64,000 nucleotides of DNA from Winogradskyella alexanderae (GTDB lineage: Bacteria > Bacteroidota > Bacteroidia > Flavobacteriales > Flavobacteriaceae): the NCBI RefSeq assembly GCF_020166335.1, contig NZ_JAIUJR010000003.1:248001-312000 (forward strand), read 5' to 3'. The position numbers and the translations under genes are program-made. The notes beneath the pieces were generated by a model that was not told the origin of the DNA, did no database searches, and was given only the letters and a program-made list of their open reading frames with translations. How positions within the stretch are numbered: the first letter of the stretch is position 1; every line of letters begins with the position of its first letter. Below, one piece after another: positions 1 to 8,329 of this stretch.

Positions 1-217
1 TTGAAAACTGGTATTGATCTGCATAACGTTGCGCCAATTCTTTATTTGGCTCAACAATCCCAACGATTTCAAAATCCTCGAATTGATTACTGTTAAAAAC
101 CCAGTGAACGTGTGTATGTGTTAAGCCAATCACACCAATTTTTACAGGATCTGTCTGCGCAAAAACAGAACAAGAGACAATCACTAATAAACTAAGTGTG
201 AATACAATTTTTTTCAT
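1..217 (-). CDS. Gfo/Idh/MocA-type oxidoreductase, exported, 3' part missing
   Basis: Only the first 72 codons lie in the window; the gene runs off the left edge. The start is the ATG at 217. Residues 1-21 form a signal peptide ending in VFAQ, so the protein is exported. The mature part opens with KIGVIGLTHTHVHWV, followed by FEIVGIVEPN, which is the glycine-rich NAD(P)-binding strand-loop-helix of the Gfo/Idh/MocA oxidoreductase family. Exported members often act on sugars or sugar acids, but no substrate can be read from this fragment. The lipoprotein gene just upstream ends one base before this start, so the two are probably cotranscribed. The family call is fairly safe; the exact role is unknown. 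Confidence 0.75.
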   Translation of the reverse strand, partial: MKKIVFTLSLLVIVSCSVFAQTDPVKIGVIGLTHTHVHWVFNSNQFEDFEIVGIVEPNKELAQRYADQYQFS

Positions 218-218
218 A

Positions 219-644
219 TTAATCTATTATTCTATCAAAAGTTTGATATATAAACCGAGTAGAAGTTGAATCCGTAACAATATCGAATTTTAAATTAGTG
301 AACTTTGCATTAAAGCGTCCAGAACCCTTTTTTGGTTGTAAATCTTCTAATTTATTCCAATGCTTCATTTGTAGCGGTATAACTGCACACAGGCCATCTC
401 CTTGAATGTAAAAAAACAGGTATTCTGTTCCTTCAATCTCTTTATAATCCTTAAGCCAATAATTTAATTTGTTGCGGTCTAAAGTATTTAGTACTCTGAG
501 TAATTCGTCTTTATAAATTTTTGAATTAGGAGTATTAATATCGAATATTGGATTTGTATTTACACATTTTGGGCGGTCACAGGACTGAAGTATTATTAAG
601 ACCAATAGATGGAAAAAAAAAGAACTACTAAATTTATTGAACAT
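219..644 (-). CDS. Hypothetical lipoprotein, 141 aa
   Basis: I do not recognise a family. Residues 1-22 form a lipoprotein signal: a hydrophobic segment FFFHLLVLIILQ followed by the lipobox LQSC with the acylated cysteine at 22. The mature part of about 120 residues is mixed alpha/beta in character, with several aromatic residues (YLFFYIQG, KHWNKL), and has no obvious metal site. Its stop codon lies one base from the start codon of the exported oxidoreductase downstream, which suggests one transcript and perhaps a shared periplasmic function. That link is inference from spacing only. Confidence 0.6.
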   Translation of the reverse strand: MFNKFSSSFFFHLLVLIILQSCDRPKCVNTNPIFDINTPNSKIYKDELLRVLNTLDRNKLNYWLKDYKEIEGTEYLFFYIQGDGLCAVIPLQMKHWNKLEDLQPKKGSGRFNAKFTNLKFDIVTDSTSTRFIYQTFDRIID

Positions 645-767
645 ATTATTGAAATGGTTTTAATTTAAATCAGCGATATCCTAAGCTTAAGGCTCCTAAA
701 CGCAGAGAAAAAACGAAAAGGGTCTTTTCTATTACAAGACTCTAAATCTATAAGTGTTTTATGATTA

Positions 768-1730
768 TCAATCATTAGTAGAATGATTTTTGATCTTGAC
801 ATTTATGTTCTCTTCAAATTTATTGTGAATTAGAATAATGGTTAACCCAAACAGCACTGCAAAGACAATTAATATTGTACTTATAAGGCCTGTAACACCA
901 AAGGATAATCTAATTAAAATAGTTGAAACAACAAAGCCTGAGTTTCTTATGATTTTATGGAATTTGTCTGTATAAAAAAACGATACGAGAAGCAATACAA
1001 CATCCACCAAAATGAGTACAGTAAAAAAGTCATCGAAAAAAAGATTATTAATACTTTCAAAAGATGGAACTTGATTTGTTGATAATGAAATACCTGAATA
1101 CCATTCAATTGATGTGGTGATAGCCATAAGAAAGAAAAGTGGGACTAAAACAACTGCAATAAGCTTCTTCTTGTTTATAAATCGAACGATTTTTGGTTGT
1201 AAATTAGGCTTTATAATCTGTTTAAGTTTGCCTTGCTTTTGAAATTGATAGATTAAGTAAAAAAGAATTACCGAGGCCAAAATATCATAGGTAAATTGAA
1301 GATCATCCTTTATTTCAAACCAATCTGTTGATAATTCCAGGACAGACAGATCTTTGAATAATTTTCTAATAATAATCAAGGTAATGATCTCATACTGTTT
1401 TGTAATATAGGTTGTGAACGATTTAGGCAAGTAATAAATAAGAAGATAGACCTCATAAATCAGTATAAAGGAGAACGGCGTGTAAATTGCCGAAATGGGA
1501 TTTTGCAGTAATTCCCAATCAGGTGTAAAACCTACCACCTTAAAATTGGTTAGATAAATTAAAATGAGATGGATAAAAAAGCTTACTAAAGCTATTACTA
1601 AGATTACTTTTTCAGTTTGTTTTTTTGTTTTTTCTGATAAAAAGAAATCGTAGAGCCTGTTTAATGCAGTGACAGTTTTTTCCATTAATGTAAAGTTGGC
1701 TAGTTTTAATTGCTTTCTTAAGGTAATCAT
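768..1730 (-). CDS. Polytopic membrane protein of unknown function
   Basis: I do not recognise this 320-residue protein. It shows about six to seven hydrophobic stretches, including VILVIALVSFFIHLILIYL near residue 43, IYTPFSFILIYEVYLLIYYL near 84, one near 150, LIAVVLVPLFFLMAI near 190, FFTVLILVDVVLLLVSFF near 234, and a final pair near 265-300. These are separated by short charged loops, and no enzyme motif is visible. A second methionine at residue 16 (MEKTVTALNRL, start 1685) may be the true start, because the preceding residues look like untranslated leader. No partner is evident: the lipoprotein gene downstream begins 123 bp away, and the DUF481 gene on the other side is divergent. Confidence 0.6.
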   Translation of the reverse strand: MITLRKQLKLANFTLMEKTVTALNRLYDFFLSEKTKKQTEKVILVIALVSFFIHLILIYLTNFKVVGFTPDWELLQNPISAIYTPFSFILIYEVYLLIYYLPKSFTTYITKQYEIITLIIIRKLFKDLSVLELSTDWFEIKDDLQFTYDILASVILFYLIYQFQKQGKLKQIIKPNLQPKIVRFINKKKLIAVVLVPLFFLMAITTSIEWYSGISLSTNQVPSFESINNLFFDDFFTVLILVDVVLLLVSFFYTDKFHKIIRNSGFVVSTILIRLSFGVTGLISTILIVFAVLFGLTIILIHNKFEENINVKIKNHSTND

Positions 1731-1751
1731 TTCATTCTACAATACATAAAT

Positions 1752-1759
1752 TATATTTG
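1752..1759 (+). promoter_or_regulatory. TATATTTG -7 box for the DUF481 gene
   Basis: The octamer matches the Bacteroidota -7 consensus TAnnTTTG and lies 67 bp upstream of the ATG at 1827. No clear TTG -33 box at 17-23 bp spacing was identified. Confidence 0.5.
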
Positions 1760-1826
1760 CAATTCAAAATCTAGCATTAAATCAAATATTGTTTTGACTT
1801 TGGGTAACACCATTATTTATTCTAAA

Positions 1827-2588
1827 ATGAAAACTATTTTATTCAGCTTCTTATTTGTCCCTATCATTGTTTTTGGGCAGCTAAAGGAAAAAGATTCTCT
1901 TAAGATCAATGCAGATCTGTCACTAACTGGATTTTTACAGGCAGGGAACGTTGAAACTGTAATTTTTAGGGCGACTTCTAACTTTAGTTTTAAACCATGG
2001 AAAAAGGCGCTTTTTGAAACCAACAATTCCTATGTATATCAGGAATTTGGCAAGCAAAAGGCAGATGAGGACATCTTGAGTCTTAATTTTCTGCGGTTCA
2101 CGCCAGAACGCACTATTTCACCTCTTGTACTTGGCTTTGTGAGCACAAATTTTAGACGTGAAATTGATATAAGATACATTTTTGGTGCAGGTGCTACTTT
2201 TAATATTTTCAAAGAAAAAAAGAACTTTTTGAAGTTTGCGCTAACTTTCGAGTATGAAAACACTGATTTTAAGAAAACTGTCTTTAATCAGTCACAGTAT
2301 AATGGCAATGCCTCCATTAATACTTGGCGAGGAACGCTGTGGGTCAAAGGAGAATACCATATGTTTAAGAACAAAATGATATTTAGTCACGAAAGTTATT
2401 TTCAACCTTCATTGGAAGAAAGTGATAATTACAGGTGGCGCGCAGATTTTAGTTTAGAATTTCCTATTTGGAAGTTCCTTAGCTTTAAAATAAATTACCT
2501 AGATACCTTTGAAAGTGTTGTAATTCAGGATCAAAAACAAGATGATAGTGTCATTTCCTTTGGATTCAAAATAAAAAACTACTTATAA
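1827..2588 (+). CDS. DUF481 family outer-membrane protein
   Basis: A 253-residue protein starting MKTILFSFLFVPIIVFGQ, a Sec signal peptide cleaved near the Gln at residue 18. An upstream in-frame start would only add residues ahead of this signal, so the ATG at 1827 is preferred. The mature part is made of alternating hydrophobic and polar strands such as SLTGFLQAGNVET, with a C-terminal aromatic strand SFGFKIKNYL, as expected of a beta-barrel. The pattern fits the DUF481 (YdiY-like) family, whose members are small outer-membrane proteins with no well-defined function. A TAnnTTTG promoter lies upstream, and no operon partner follows on this strand. Confidence 0.7.
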   Translation: MKTILFSFLFVPIIVFGQLKEKDSLKINADLSLTGFLQAGNVETVIFRATSNFSFKPWKKALFETNNSYVYQEFGKQKADEDILSLNFLRFTPERTISPLVLGFVSTNFRREIDIRYIFGAGATFNIFKEKKNFLKFALTFEYENTDFKKTVFNQSQYNGNASINTWRGTLWVKGEYHMFKNKMIFSHESYFQPSLEESDNYRWRADFSLEFPIWKFLSFKINYLDTFESVVIQDQKQDDSVISFGFKIKNYL

Positions 2589-2696
2589 GTTTGGACTTTA
2601 GGTTTATTTTTTGGTGAGGATTATCGTTTAACATTCTTTATTTACAAGGCACACTTTTATAGTCCCATGCTCATGAGACTAATGATTCAAAAAAAA

Positions 2697-3053
2697 TTAA
2701 CGCTCTTCAATGCTTGGTTTTAAATATTTCCAAAGCATAAAGCTACCAGCTATTAAGTTTAAACCAATAAAAAGAGATCCATAAATTATAAGTTGTGTAT
2801 AGTTATCATTAGGTTTTGTAAATTCTGATAATTCAGATAATAGCGCCAATACTAAATAGAGGTTAACAAAAATTAATACTGAAGCAATTACTATACCTGA
2901 TACTGACTTCTTGTAAAAGAGCTGATAGGTCAGTAAAGCTAGAAAGATAATTGCAAACGGATTAAAAAGATTTGCTGTTAAAATCCAATAATAGATTGTT
3001 GCTACAACAAGGTATAGCTCAGGCAATAGTTGGAGGAGGGTTTTTGTTTTCAA
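2697..3053 (-). CDS. Small membrane protein, 118 aa, TTG start
   Basis: I do not recognise the family. The protein has about four hydrophobic segments: LYLVVATIYYWIL, FNPFAIIFLALLTYQLF, VSGIVIASVLIFVNLYLVLALL and IIYGSLFIGLNLIAGSFMLW. The termini are short and charged. The only plausible start is a TTG at 3053, since the next methionine comes near the end of the protein; the reading frame and hydrophobic pattern make it a real gene. It stands alone, with 233 bp separating it from the peptidase gene upstream, and its function is unknown. Confidence 0.5.
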   Translation of the reverse strand: MKTKTLLQLLPELYLVVATIYYWILTANLFNPFAIIFLALLTYQLFYKKSVSGIVIASVLIFVNLYLVLALLSELSEFTKPNDNYTQLIIYGSLFIGLNLIAGSFMLWKYLKPSIEER

Positions 3054-3227
3054 ATTAATTTATTGGATTGGCTATTAAAATAACGGTCTATTTTTCGTTT
3101 TATTTACTTACCGCTAAATTTTTCTTGGTGGTCGTTCAAAACATTCCAAATTGAGAAATGCAGTTGTACAACTACATCATTAACTAAATCTGCATTAAAA
3201 CGTATTACATTAACAACTTTAGTTCCG

Positions 3228-3277
3228 ATATTATTTCAAATGCCCAAATTGTTATTCTTGGGCATTTGAAATAATAT
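3228..3277. repeat. Perfect 20-bp inverted repeat (possible terminator)
   Basis: Arms 3228-3247 and 3258-3277 are exact reverse complements around a 10-base spacer. The element lies 10 bp beyond the stop codon of the M3 peptidase gene on the minus strand, so a transcript end is the simplest reading. The stem core CCCAA/TTGGG is followed by AT pairs, but there is no U-tract after it on either strand, so a standard intrinsic terminator is not complete. Confidence 0.6.
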
Positions 3278-3287
3278 CCATTAAAAA

Positions 3288-5432
3288 TTAGCTCTGTGGT
3301 ACAGGAAACCCTCTGTCGCGCATGAGGGCTTCAATTTTAGCATCTCGTCCTCTAAATAATCTGTACGCTTCTGCAGGATCCATAGCGTTACGTGGTGCAA
3401 ATAGATACTTCACCAGTTTATCTGCTAATTCCTTGTCATAAAAACCGTTTGGTGCTTCTCTAAAGGCTTCTGAGGCATCACTAGTCAATACATCTGCCCA
3501 CATGTAACCATAATAAGCTGTTGCATAACCTTCACCCGAAAATACGTGCCCAAAATGTGGTGTTCTGTGGCGCATTGGCAATTCTTTTGGCATGCCTAAT
3601 TCATCTAAAGTCTTCTGCTCAAAAGCATAGATATCAATATCCGTTGGATCTGCTAAATGCAACTTCATATCCATTAAGGCAGAAGCTAAATATTCAGTTG
3701 TAGCAAACCCCTGATTAAAGGTTGAAGCATTCTTAATTTTTTGAACTAATGATGCTGGAATAGGCTCTCCTGTTTTATAATGTACCAAATACGTATTGAT
3801 GACTTCATCTGTGGATAACCAGCGCTCTAACAATTGCGATTGAAACTCTGTATAATCTCTTACGCCACCATTTAAGGTAGGGTATTTCACATTGGAAGAA
3901 TAGAAGTGTAATGCATGACCGAATTCATGGAAGAACGTTGTGGCATCATCCCAAGATATTAAAACGGGTTCACCAGGAGCTGGTTTCACAAAGTTATTAT
4001 TATTTGAAGCTAAGACTGTTTTTTCACCTTCAAAAGACGTGTAACTTCTGTAAGTTGTGGCCCAAGCTCCTGAACGTTTACCTTGTCTCGCAAATGTGTC
4101 TAAATACCATAGGCCAATATGTTTACCAGTAGTTTTATCGTTAACCTCCCAAACTTTAACATCTTCTTGAAATACAGGAACTGTGCCTTCTTCAACAGGT
4201 GTGAACTCAAAATTAAAAAGTTCGCCTGCGACAAAAAACATAGCATCCCTGAGCTTATCCAATTGCAAATACTGTTTTACTTCATCACTATCTAAATCAT
4301 ATTTTTTCTGTCTTACTTTTTCTGCATAGTAGCGATAGTCCCATGGTTCAATTGTAATGTTATCGCCGAGGTCATCAGCAATTGCCTGCATATCGGCCAC
4401 TTCTTCCTTTACTCTTGCTGTTGCCGCTGGCCAAACCGCTTCCATTAAATTCATGGCGTTCTCAGGGTTTTTAGCCATACGATCTTGTAAGCGCCATTCA
4501 GCATAATTATCATAGCCTAACAAGCCAACGCGCTCCTTACGTAACTTTAAAATGGCAGCGATTATTTCATTATTGTCGTATTCGTCGCCATTATCACCTC
4601 TTGAATAGTAATTGGTCCATACTTGCCTGCGTAAGTCACGATTAGTAGAGTAGGTAAGAAATGGATCCATTGACGAACGTGTATTGGTAATAGCGTACAT
4701 ACCTTCTTTACCATTATCCTTTGCAATTTTAGCAGCGGCCTTAATAAATGCATCTGATAATCCATCTAATTGATCTTCATTCAAATAGGTTATATAATTT
4801 TCTTCATCGTGTAGAACATTATTTGAAAACTTGGTATAAAGCGAAGATAATTCTTTGTTGATTTCTGCATAACGTTTTTTCTTCTCAGCATCAAGGTTAG
4901 CACCATTCATTTCGAATTGCTTGTAGGTAAGTTCAACAACGCGTTGCGCTTGAGGTTCAAGTGGATTTTCCTGAGACGCATCATATACAGATTTGATGCG
5001 TTGGAATAATTTTTCATTTTGAGAAATTTTAGATCTAAAGTCCGATAATTTTGGTGCTAACTCAGCCTGAATTTCCCTAAACTTTGGAGTAGAAACATTA
5101 CTAGACATGATACCATAATAGGCAAAAACCCTATCTAGAACCTTACCTGAGCTTTCCATAGCTTCGATAGTATTTTCAAAGGTTGGCTCATCTTGATTGT
5201 TCGCAATGTCCTCAATTTCTTTAAGGTTGAGCTCCATACCTTTCTCAACAGCCTCTTTAACATCCTCAACTTTCATTTTGTCAAAGGCTGGAGTGCCATT
5301 ATAAGGCCCTGTCCATTCTTTAAGTAAACTATTATCTGTCATTAATTCTTCGTTTGATACGTTGTCTTTTTTACAACTTGAAAGGAGAACCACCGTACAA
5401 AAGAGTGCAGGTTTAATTGATTTGAATATCAT
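3288..5432 (-). CDS. dcp: M3 family metallopeptidase (peptidyl-dipeptidase Dcp-like), lipoprotein
   Basis: The 714-residue protein opens with a lipoprotein signal ending in LLSSC, so it is anchored in the periplasm or outer envelope. The zinc site HEFGH (within FFHEFGHALH) lies near residue 500 and is the HEXXH of thimet-type oligopeptidases. The overall length and the C-terminal block PHFGHVFSGEGYATAYYGYMW match the Dcp/oligopeptidase A branch, which removes dipeptides from the C-terminus of peptides or cuts short peptides. It lies 60 bp downstream of the cyclophilin gene on the same strand, so the two may share a transcript and both act in envelope protein turnover. Dcp versus a more general oligopeptidase cannot be settled by eye. 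Confidence 0.9.
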   Translation of the reverse strand: MIFKSIKPALFCTVVLLSSCKKDNVSNEELMTDNSLLKEWTGPYNGTPAFDKMKVEDVKEAVEKGMELNLKEIEDIANNQDEPTFENTIEAMESSGKVLDRVFAYYGIMSSNVSTPKFREIQAELAPKLSDFRSKISQNEKLFQRIKSVYDASQENPLEPQAQRVVELTYKQFEMNGANLDAEKKKRYAEINKELSSLYTKFSNNVLHDEENYITYLNEDQLDGLSDAFIKAAAKIAKDNGKEGMYAITNTRSSMDPFLTYSTNRDLRRQVWTNYYSRGDNGDEYDNNEIIAAILKLRKERVGLLGYDNYAEWRLQDRMAKNPENAMNLMEAVWPAATARVKEEVADMQAIADDLGDNITIEPWDYRYYAEKVRQKKYDLDSDEVKQYLQLDKLRDAMFFVAGELFNFEFTPVEEGTVPVFQEDVKVWEVNDKTTGKHIGLWYLDTFARQGKRSGAWATTYRSYTSFEGEKTVLASNNNNFVKPAPGEPVLISWDDATTFFHEFGHALHFYSSNVKYPTLNGGVRDYTEFQSQLLERWLSTDEVINTYLVHYKTGEPIPASLVQKIKNASTFNQGFATTEYLASALMDMKLHLADPTDIDIYAFEQKTLDELGMPKELPMRHRTPHFGHVFSGEGYATAYYGYMWADVLTSDASEAFREAPNGFYDKELADKLVKYLFAPRNAMDPAEAYRLFRGRDAKIEALMRDRGFPVPQS

Positions 5433-5492
5433 AGTTATTAGTTTTTAATCAGGCTTATAAAGGTATTAAAAACAGTACGGAAATGCTGTCAA

Positions 5493-6194
5493 TTACCGTA
5501 ATATTTCAACCTTTCTAATGTATACGTTTTGTAGTGGCCATTCGCCTTCATCTGTTTCTACTTTATTTATCTCATCTACTACATCCATACCCCTTATAAC
5601 CTCACCAAAAACAGTATAACCCTTGTCTAAATAATCCGCACCACCAGGCCTTTGAACAATAAAGAATTGGTATGGAGAGGCGAGCTTATAGGCGTTTTCA
5701 ATTTCGCTGCTTGGCATCGAAACAGCGCCGCGTTTATGGGTGTAACCTCTTTTAGTATCTGGAGGCAACAAGTATTTACCAATTTTTCTACGACGTTTTG
5801 CAATGTTATAGTCGTCGCTACTTCCTCCCTGGATTATAAAGTTCTCTACTACACGATAGAATTGGGTGCCATCAAAATACTTGAGTTTGGTGAGATAAAT
5901 AAAATTTGCTCTATGGAATTTTGTTTTGTCGTACAGTAGAATGTCAATGGTTCCAAAATCGGTTGTAATTCTAACCGTATTTTCCTTATGCTCTTTTTCA
6001 TACTCCAAGAAGAACTCCATTGCATTGGCATCCGTTAATTTAGGATACGTAATGGCAGTTTTCTTTTTGGGCTTTGCCTCAACAGTTGTTTTTAAAGAAT
6101 CTTTATCTTTTATTGGCGCCTTTTGTTTTGTAGTTTGCTTATCTTCACAACTTGTAAGAAAAAGTGCTAGAAAGGCTATTAAAAGAATTCTCAT
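5493..6194 (-). CDS. Cyclophilin-type peptidyl-prolyl isomerase, lipoprotein
   Basis: A 233-residue lipoprotein: MRILLIAFLALFLTSC gives the signal and acylation site at residue 16, followed by a Lys/Thr-rich linker. The cyclophilin domain occupies roughly residues 75-233. It keeps the active-site blocks FYRVVENFIIQGG (catalytic Arg and Gln), GAVSMPSS and QFFIV, and ends with VFGEVIRGMDVVDEI. Cyclophilins speed cis/trans isomerisation of prolyl bonds, here on the periplasmic side. Its ATG is only two bases from the ATG of the Nudix gene on the other strand, so its promoter must lie inside that gene. The M3 peptidase follows 60 bp downstream. Confidence 0.88.
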   Translation of the reverse strand: MRILLIAFLALFLTSCEDKQTTKQKAPIKDKDSLKTTVEAKPKKKTAITYPKLTDANAMEFFLEYEKEHKENTVRITTDFGTIDILLYDKTKFHRANFIYLTKLKYFDGTQFYRVVENFIIQGGSSDDYNIAKRRRKIGKYLLPPDTKRGYTHKRGAVSMPSSEIENAYKLASPYQFFIVQRPGGADYLDKGYTVFGEVIRGMDVVDEINKVETDEGEWPLQNVYIRKVEILR

Positions 6195-6196
6195 AG

Positions 6197-6838
6197 ATGC
6201 GTTTTAATTCGTTTTTAGATTCTGTTGTAAAAATAAAACATCTCGAGCTTTTGGGCGAATTGTCCCACGCTAAAATGTCTCCTCCATATCGATTGGAACT
6301 CGCCAAAAAAATGAAGGAAAAGGCCAAATCGGCTAAAAAAGCAGGAGTAATGGCCTTGTTTTATCCAAACGCACATTTGCAGACAAACTTGGTTTTAATT
6401 TTACGAAAAACCTATAAAGGTGTACATTCTGCACAAGTAGGTTTTCCAGGTGGTAAGTTTGAAGATGATGATAAAGATCTTATGACAACTGCAATTCGCG
6501 AAACAGAGGAGGAGGTTGGCATTTCTTCATCCAGGGTAAATATAATAAAGCCTATGTCACCGTTATACATACCACCAAGTAACTATATAGTTCACCCATT
6601 TCTTGGAGTAATGTCGGACACACCGCAATTTTACAAACAGGAAGAAGAGGTAGAAGATATTATAGAAGTTGCTCTGTATGATTTTTTGGATGAAAGCAAC
6701 GTACTGACTACAAAAGTGCCCACATCTTACAATGTTGAGGTAGAGGTACCAGCCTTTAATCTCAACAATCATATCGTCTGGGGTGCTACGGCGATGATGT
6801 TAAGTGAATTAAAAGACATGTTAAAACAAGTTTTATAG
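6197..6838 (+). CDS. Nudix hydrolase, CoA pyrophosphatase type (NudL-like)
   Basis: A 213-residue cytosolic enzyme predicted to hydrolyse CoA or acyl-CoA to 4'-phosphopantetheine and ADP. The Nudix box is at residues 85-109, with GG at 85-86 and RETEEEVGI at 101-109. The spacing between them equals that of E. coli NudL rather than the textbook Gx5Ex7REUxEExGU. The upstream CoA-family signature is visible as LRKTYKGVHSAQVGFPGG just before it. The N-terminal MRFNSFLDSVVKIK is typical of the family, which supports the ATG at 6197 although it sits two bases from the divergent start of the cyclophilin gene. The acyltransferase gene follows 49 bp later with its own promoter box. Confidence 0.88.
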   Translation: MRFNSFLDSVVKIKHLELLGELSHAKMSPPYRLELAKKMKEKAKSAKKAGVMALFYPNAHLQTNLVLILRKTYKGVHSAQVGFPGGKFEDDDKDLMTTAIRETEEEVGISSSRVNIIKPMSPLYIPPSNYIVHPFLGVMSDTPQFYKQEEEVEDIIEVALYDFLDESNVLTTKVPTSYNVEVEVPAFNLNNHIVWGATAMMLSELKDMLKQVL

Positions 6839-6852
6839 CTGGTCTTATTTGT

Positions 6853-6860
6853 TACATTTG
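6853..6860 (+). promoter_or_regulatory. TACATTTG -7 box for the acyltransferase gene
   Basis: Exact TAnnTTTG match 27 bp upstream of the ATG at 6888, in the short gap after the Nudix gene. No TTG is seen at the expected -33 spacing. Confidence 0.5.
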
Positions 6861-6887
6861 TAGTTAAAAGTAATCTAAATATTTAAA

Positions 6888-7688
6888 ATGGGTTTATTTA
6901 AAACCAATCCTTTTGGACATATTCTTTGGGTAAAAAAGCTTTTAATTCGCGTATTGGGATTGCTTACCCACAGAAGGTTTAGAGGTTTTAATGAACTTCA
7001 AATAGAGGGTTCTGAAATTATTAAAGATTTACCCGATACCAATGTGCTCTTTATATCCAATCATCAAACTTACTTTGCAGACGTAATTGCAATGTTTCAT
7101 GTTTTCAACGCTAGTTTAAGCAATAGGTTAGACAGTATAAAAAATGTTGGTTATTTATGGAATCCCAAACTAAATATCTACTACGTTGCGGCAAAAGAAA
7201 CCATGAAATCCGGTCTGATTCCCAAAATATTTGCATACACTGGTTCAATTAGTATTGAGCGTACTTGGCGTGCAAAAGGGCAGGATGTTAACCGTCAGGT
7301 AAAAATGAGCGATATCACGAATATAAAGAAAGCACTAGACGACGGTTGGGTTATTACTTTTCCTCAAGGTACAACGACACCTTTTAAACCGATAAGAAAG
7401 GGTACTGCACATATTATTAAGCAATATAAGCCAATAGTTGTGCCTATTGTTATTGATGGATTTAGACGTTCGTTTGATAAAAAGGGCTTACGTATAAAAA
7501 AGAAAAATATCTTCCAGACGTTTGAAATTAAAGAGCCATTAGAAATAGATTATGAAAACGAAACGATTGATCAAATTGTTGAAAAAATTGAATACGCCAT
7601 AGAACAACACCCTTCGTTTCTAAAAGTTATTCCACAGGAGGAATTGGAAGAAAAAGAGCGCTTAAATAAAGCGCTTCGTAACTGGTAA
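6888..7688 (+). CDS. PlsC-like lysophospholipid acyltransferase with altered motifs
   Basis: A 266-residue membrane-associated acyltransferase of the PlsC/1-acylglycerol-3-phosphate family. Family members transfer acyl groups to lysophosphatidate or related lipids. The acceptor region reads SNHQTYFADV near residues 59-68, an H-x5-D spacing where the family normally has H-x4-D. Motif III reads FPQGTTTP near 160-167 in place of FPEGTRS/T, so the usual Glu is Gln. IVVPIVIDGFRRSF corresponds to motif IV. An N-terminal hydrophobic/basic segment may sit on the membrane. It follows the CoA-type Nudix gene. The fold assignment is solid; acyl acceptor and activity are uncertain because of the motif changes. 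Confidence 0.8.
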   Translation: MGLFKTNPFGHILWVKKLLIRVLGLLTHRRFRGFNELQIEGSEIIKDLPDTNVLFISNHQTYFADVIAMFHVFNASLSNRLDSIKNVGYLWNPKLNIYYVAAKETMKSGLIPKIFAYTGSISIERTWRAKGQDVNRQVKMSDITNIKKALDDGWVITFPQGTTTPFKPIRKGTAHIIKQYKPIVVPIVIDGFRRSFDKKGLRIKKKNIFQTFEIKEPLEIDYENETIDQIVEKIEYAIEQHPSFLKVIPQEELEEKERLNKALRNW

Positions 7689-7692
7689 AGTA

Positions 7693-8325
7693 TTAGACTT
7701 CTAGCTTTTTTAATTCGACATAATTTCTATTTAAACGCCTCAATAATATACCGTAAATCAATCGGTAGAATAGCCAAAAAATTAAAATAATTACGCCTGT
7801 CATAACAATTGTGATAGCGTAAAGTACGAGCATTTGTGTTGAATTCATAGAGGCTACCTGGTCATGAAACTCTGGGTTTTGATTAAACTCAAAATAGAGC
7901 GACAAAGGAATAGATATAAAAATCATAACCAAATTAAAGATCACATAGTATTTGATCACTTTGCGTGTTCTTAGAATACTCTCCATAAGCCGCTTTGCAT
8001 TATCTGTGATTGAAATGGACTTATACGAGTTGTAGAGTAAATAGATAAATAAAATGATTACTCCAAAGCTCAAAAGTGACAATCCTACAAATAGAGGATT
8101 TTCATAGCTGGCATCAAGTTTTTCGCGGTATGAATCTGATAAGAAATAGGGTAATGTATTTACAAGAATCCAAAAGACAAATTCGGCTATACTAATGTAG
8201 AATAGGGTTTTTATAATCGATGAAGATTTTTTATGTAGCATCGGATATATTTCTAAATCCGTTAGATTTTTATACCCAGTTTCCGCTTTTTTCCAATCTT
8301 TCTTTAATAATTCTAATTCATCCAT
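7693..8325 (-). CDS. Four-TM membrane protein paired with ECF sigma factor (candidate anti-sigma)
   Basis: A 210-residue protein. The soluble N-terminal 35 residues (MDELELLKKDWKKAE...) resemble the short cytoplasmic leader often found on flavobacterial membrane regulators. Four hydrophobic segments follow near residues 37-62, 78-100, 124-146 and 164-190, with a basic C-tail. It begins four bases after the stop of the sigma-factor gene, so the two are surely cotranscribed. Genes directly downstream of ECF sigma factors commonly encode anti-sigma factors, but the zinc anti-sigma motif HxxxCxxC is absent and there are no cysteines. Anti-sigma function is therefore inferred from position alone. 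It could also be a target or sensor protein. Confidence 0.7.
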   Translation of the reverse strand: MDELELLKKDWKKAETGYKNLTDLEIYPMLHKKSSSIIKTLFYISIAEFVFWILVNTLPYFLSDSYREKLDASYENPLFVGLSLLSFGVIILFIYLLYNSYKSISITDNAKRLMESILRTRKVIKYYVIFNLVMIFISIPLSLYFEFNQNPEFHDQVASMNSTQMLVLYAITIVMTGVIILIFWLFYRLIYGILLRRLNRNYVELKKLEV

Positions 8326-8329
8326 CGCT

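Noticed and set aside
2661-2680. Short inverted repeat AGTCCCATG...CATGAGACT between DUF481 and the membrane-protein gene
   Set aside because: One mismatch, a two-base loop and no U-tract on either strand; too weak to call a terminator.
3162-3173. 12-bp perfect palindrome AGTTGTACAACT as a possible operator
   Set aside because: Palindromes of this length are expected by chance many times in 64 kb, and it has no spacing relation to a promoter box.
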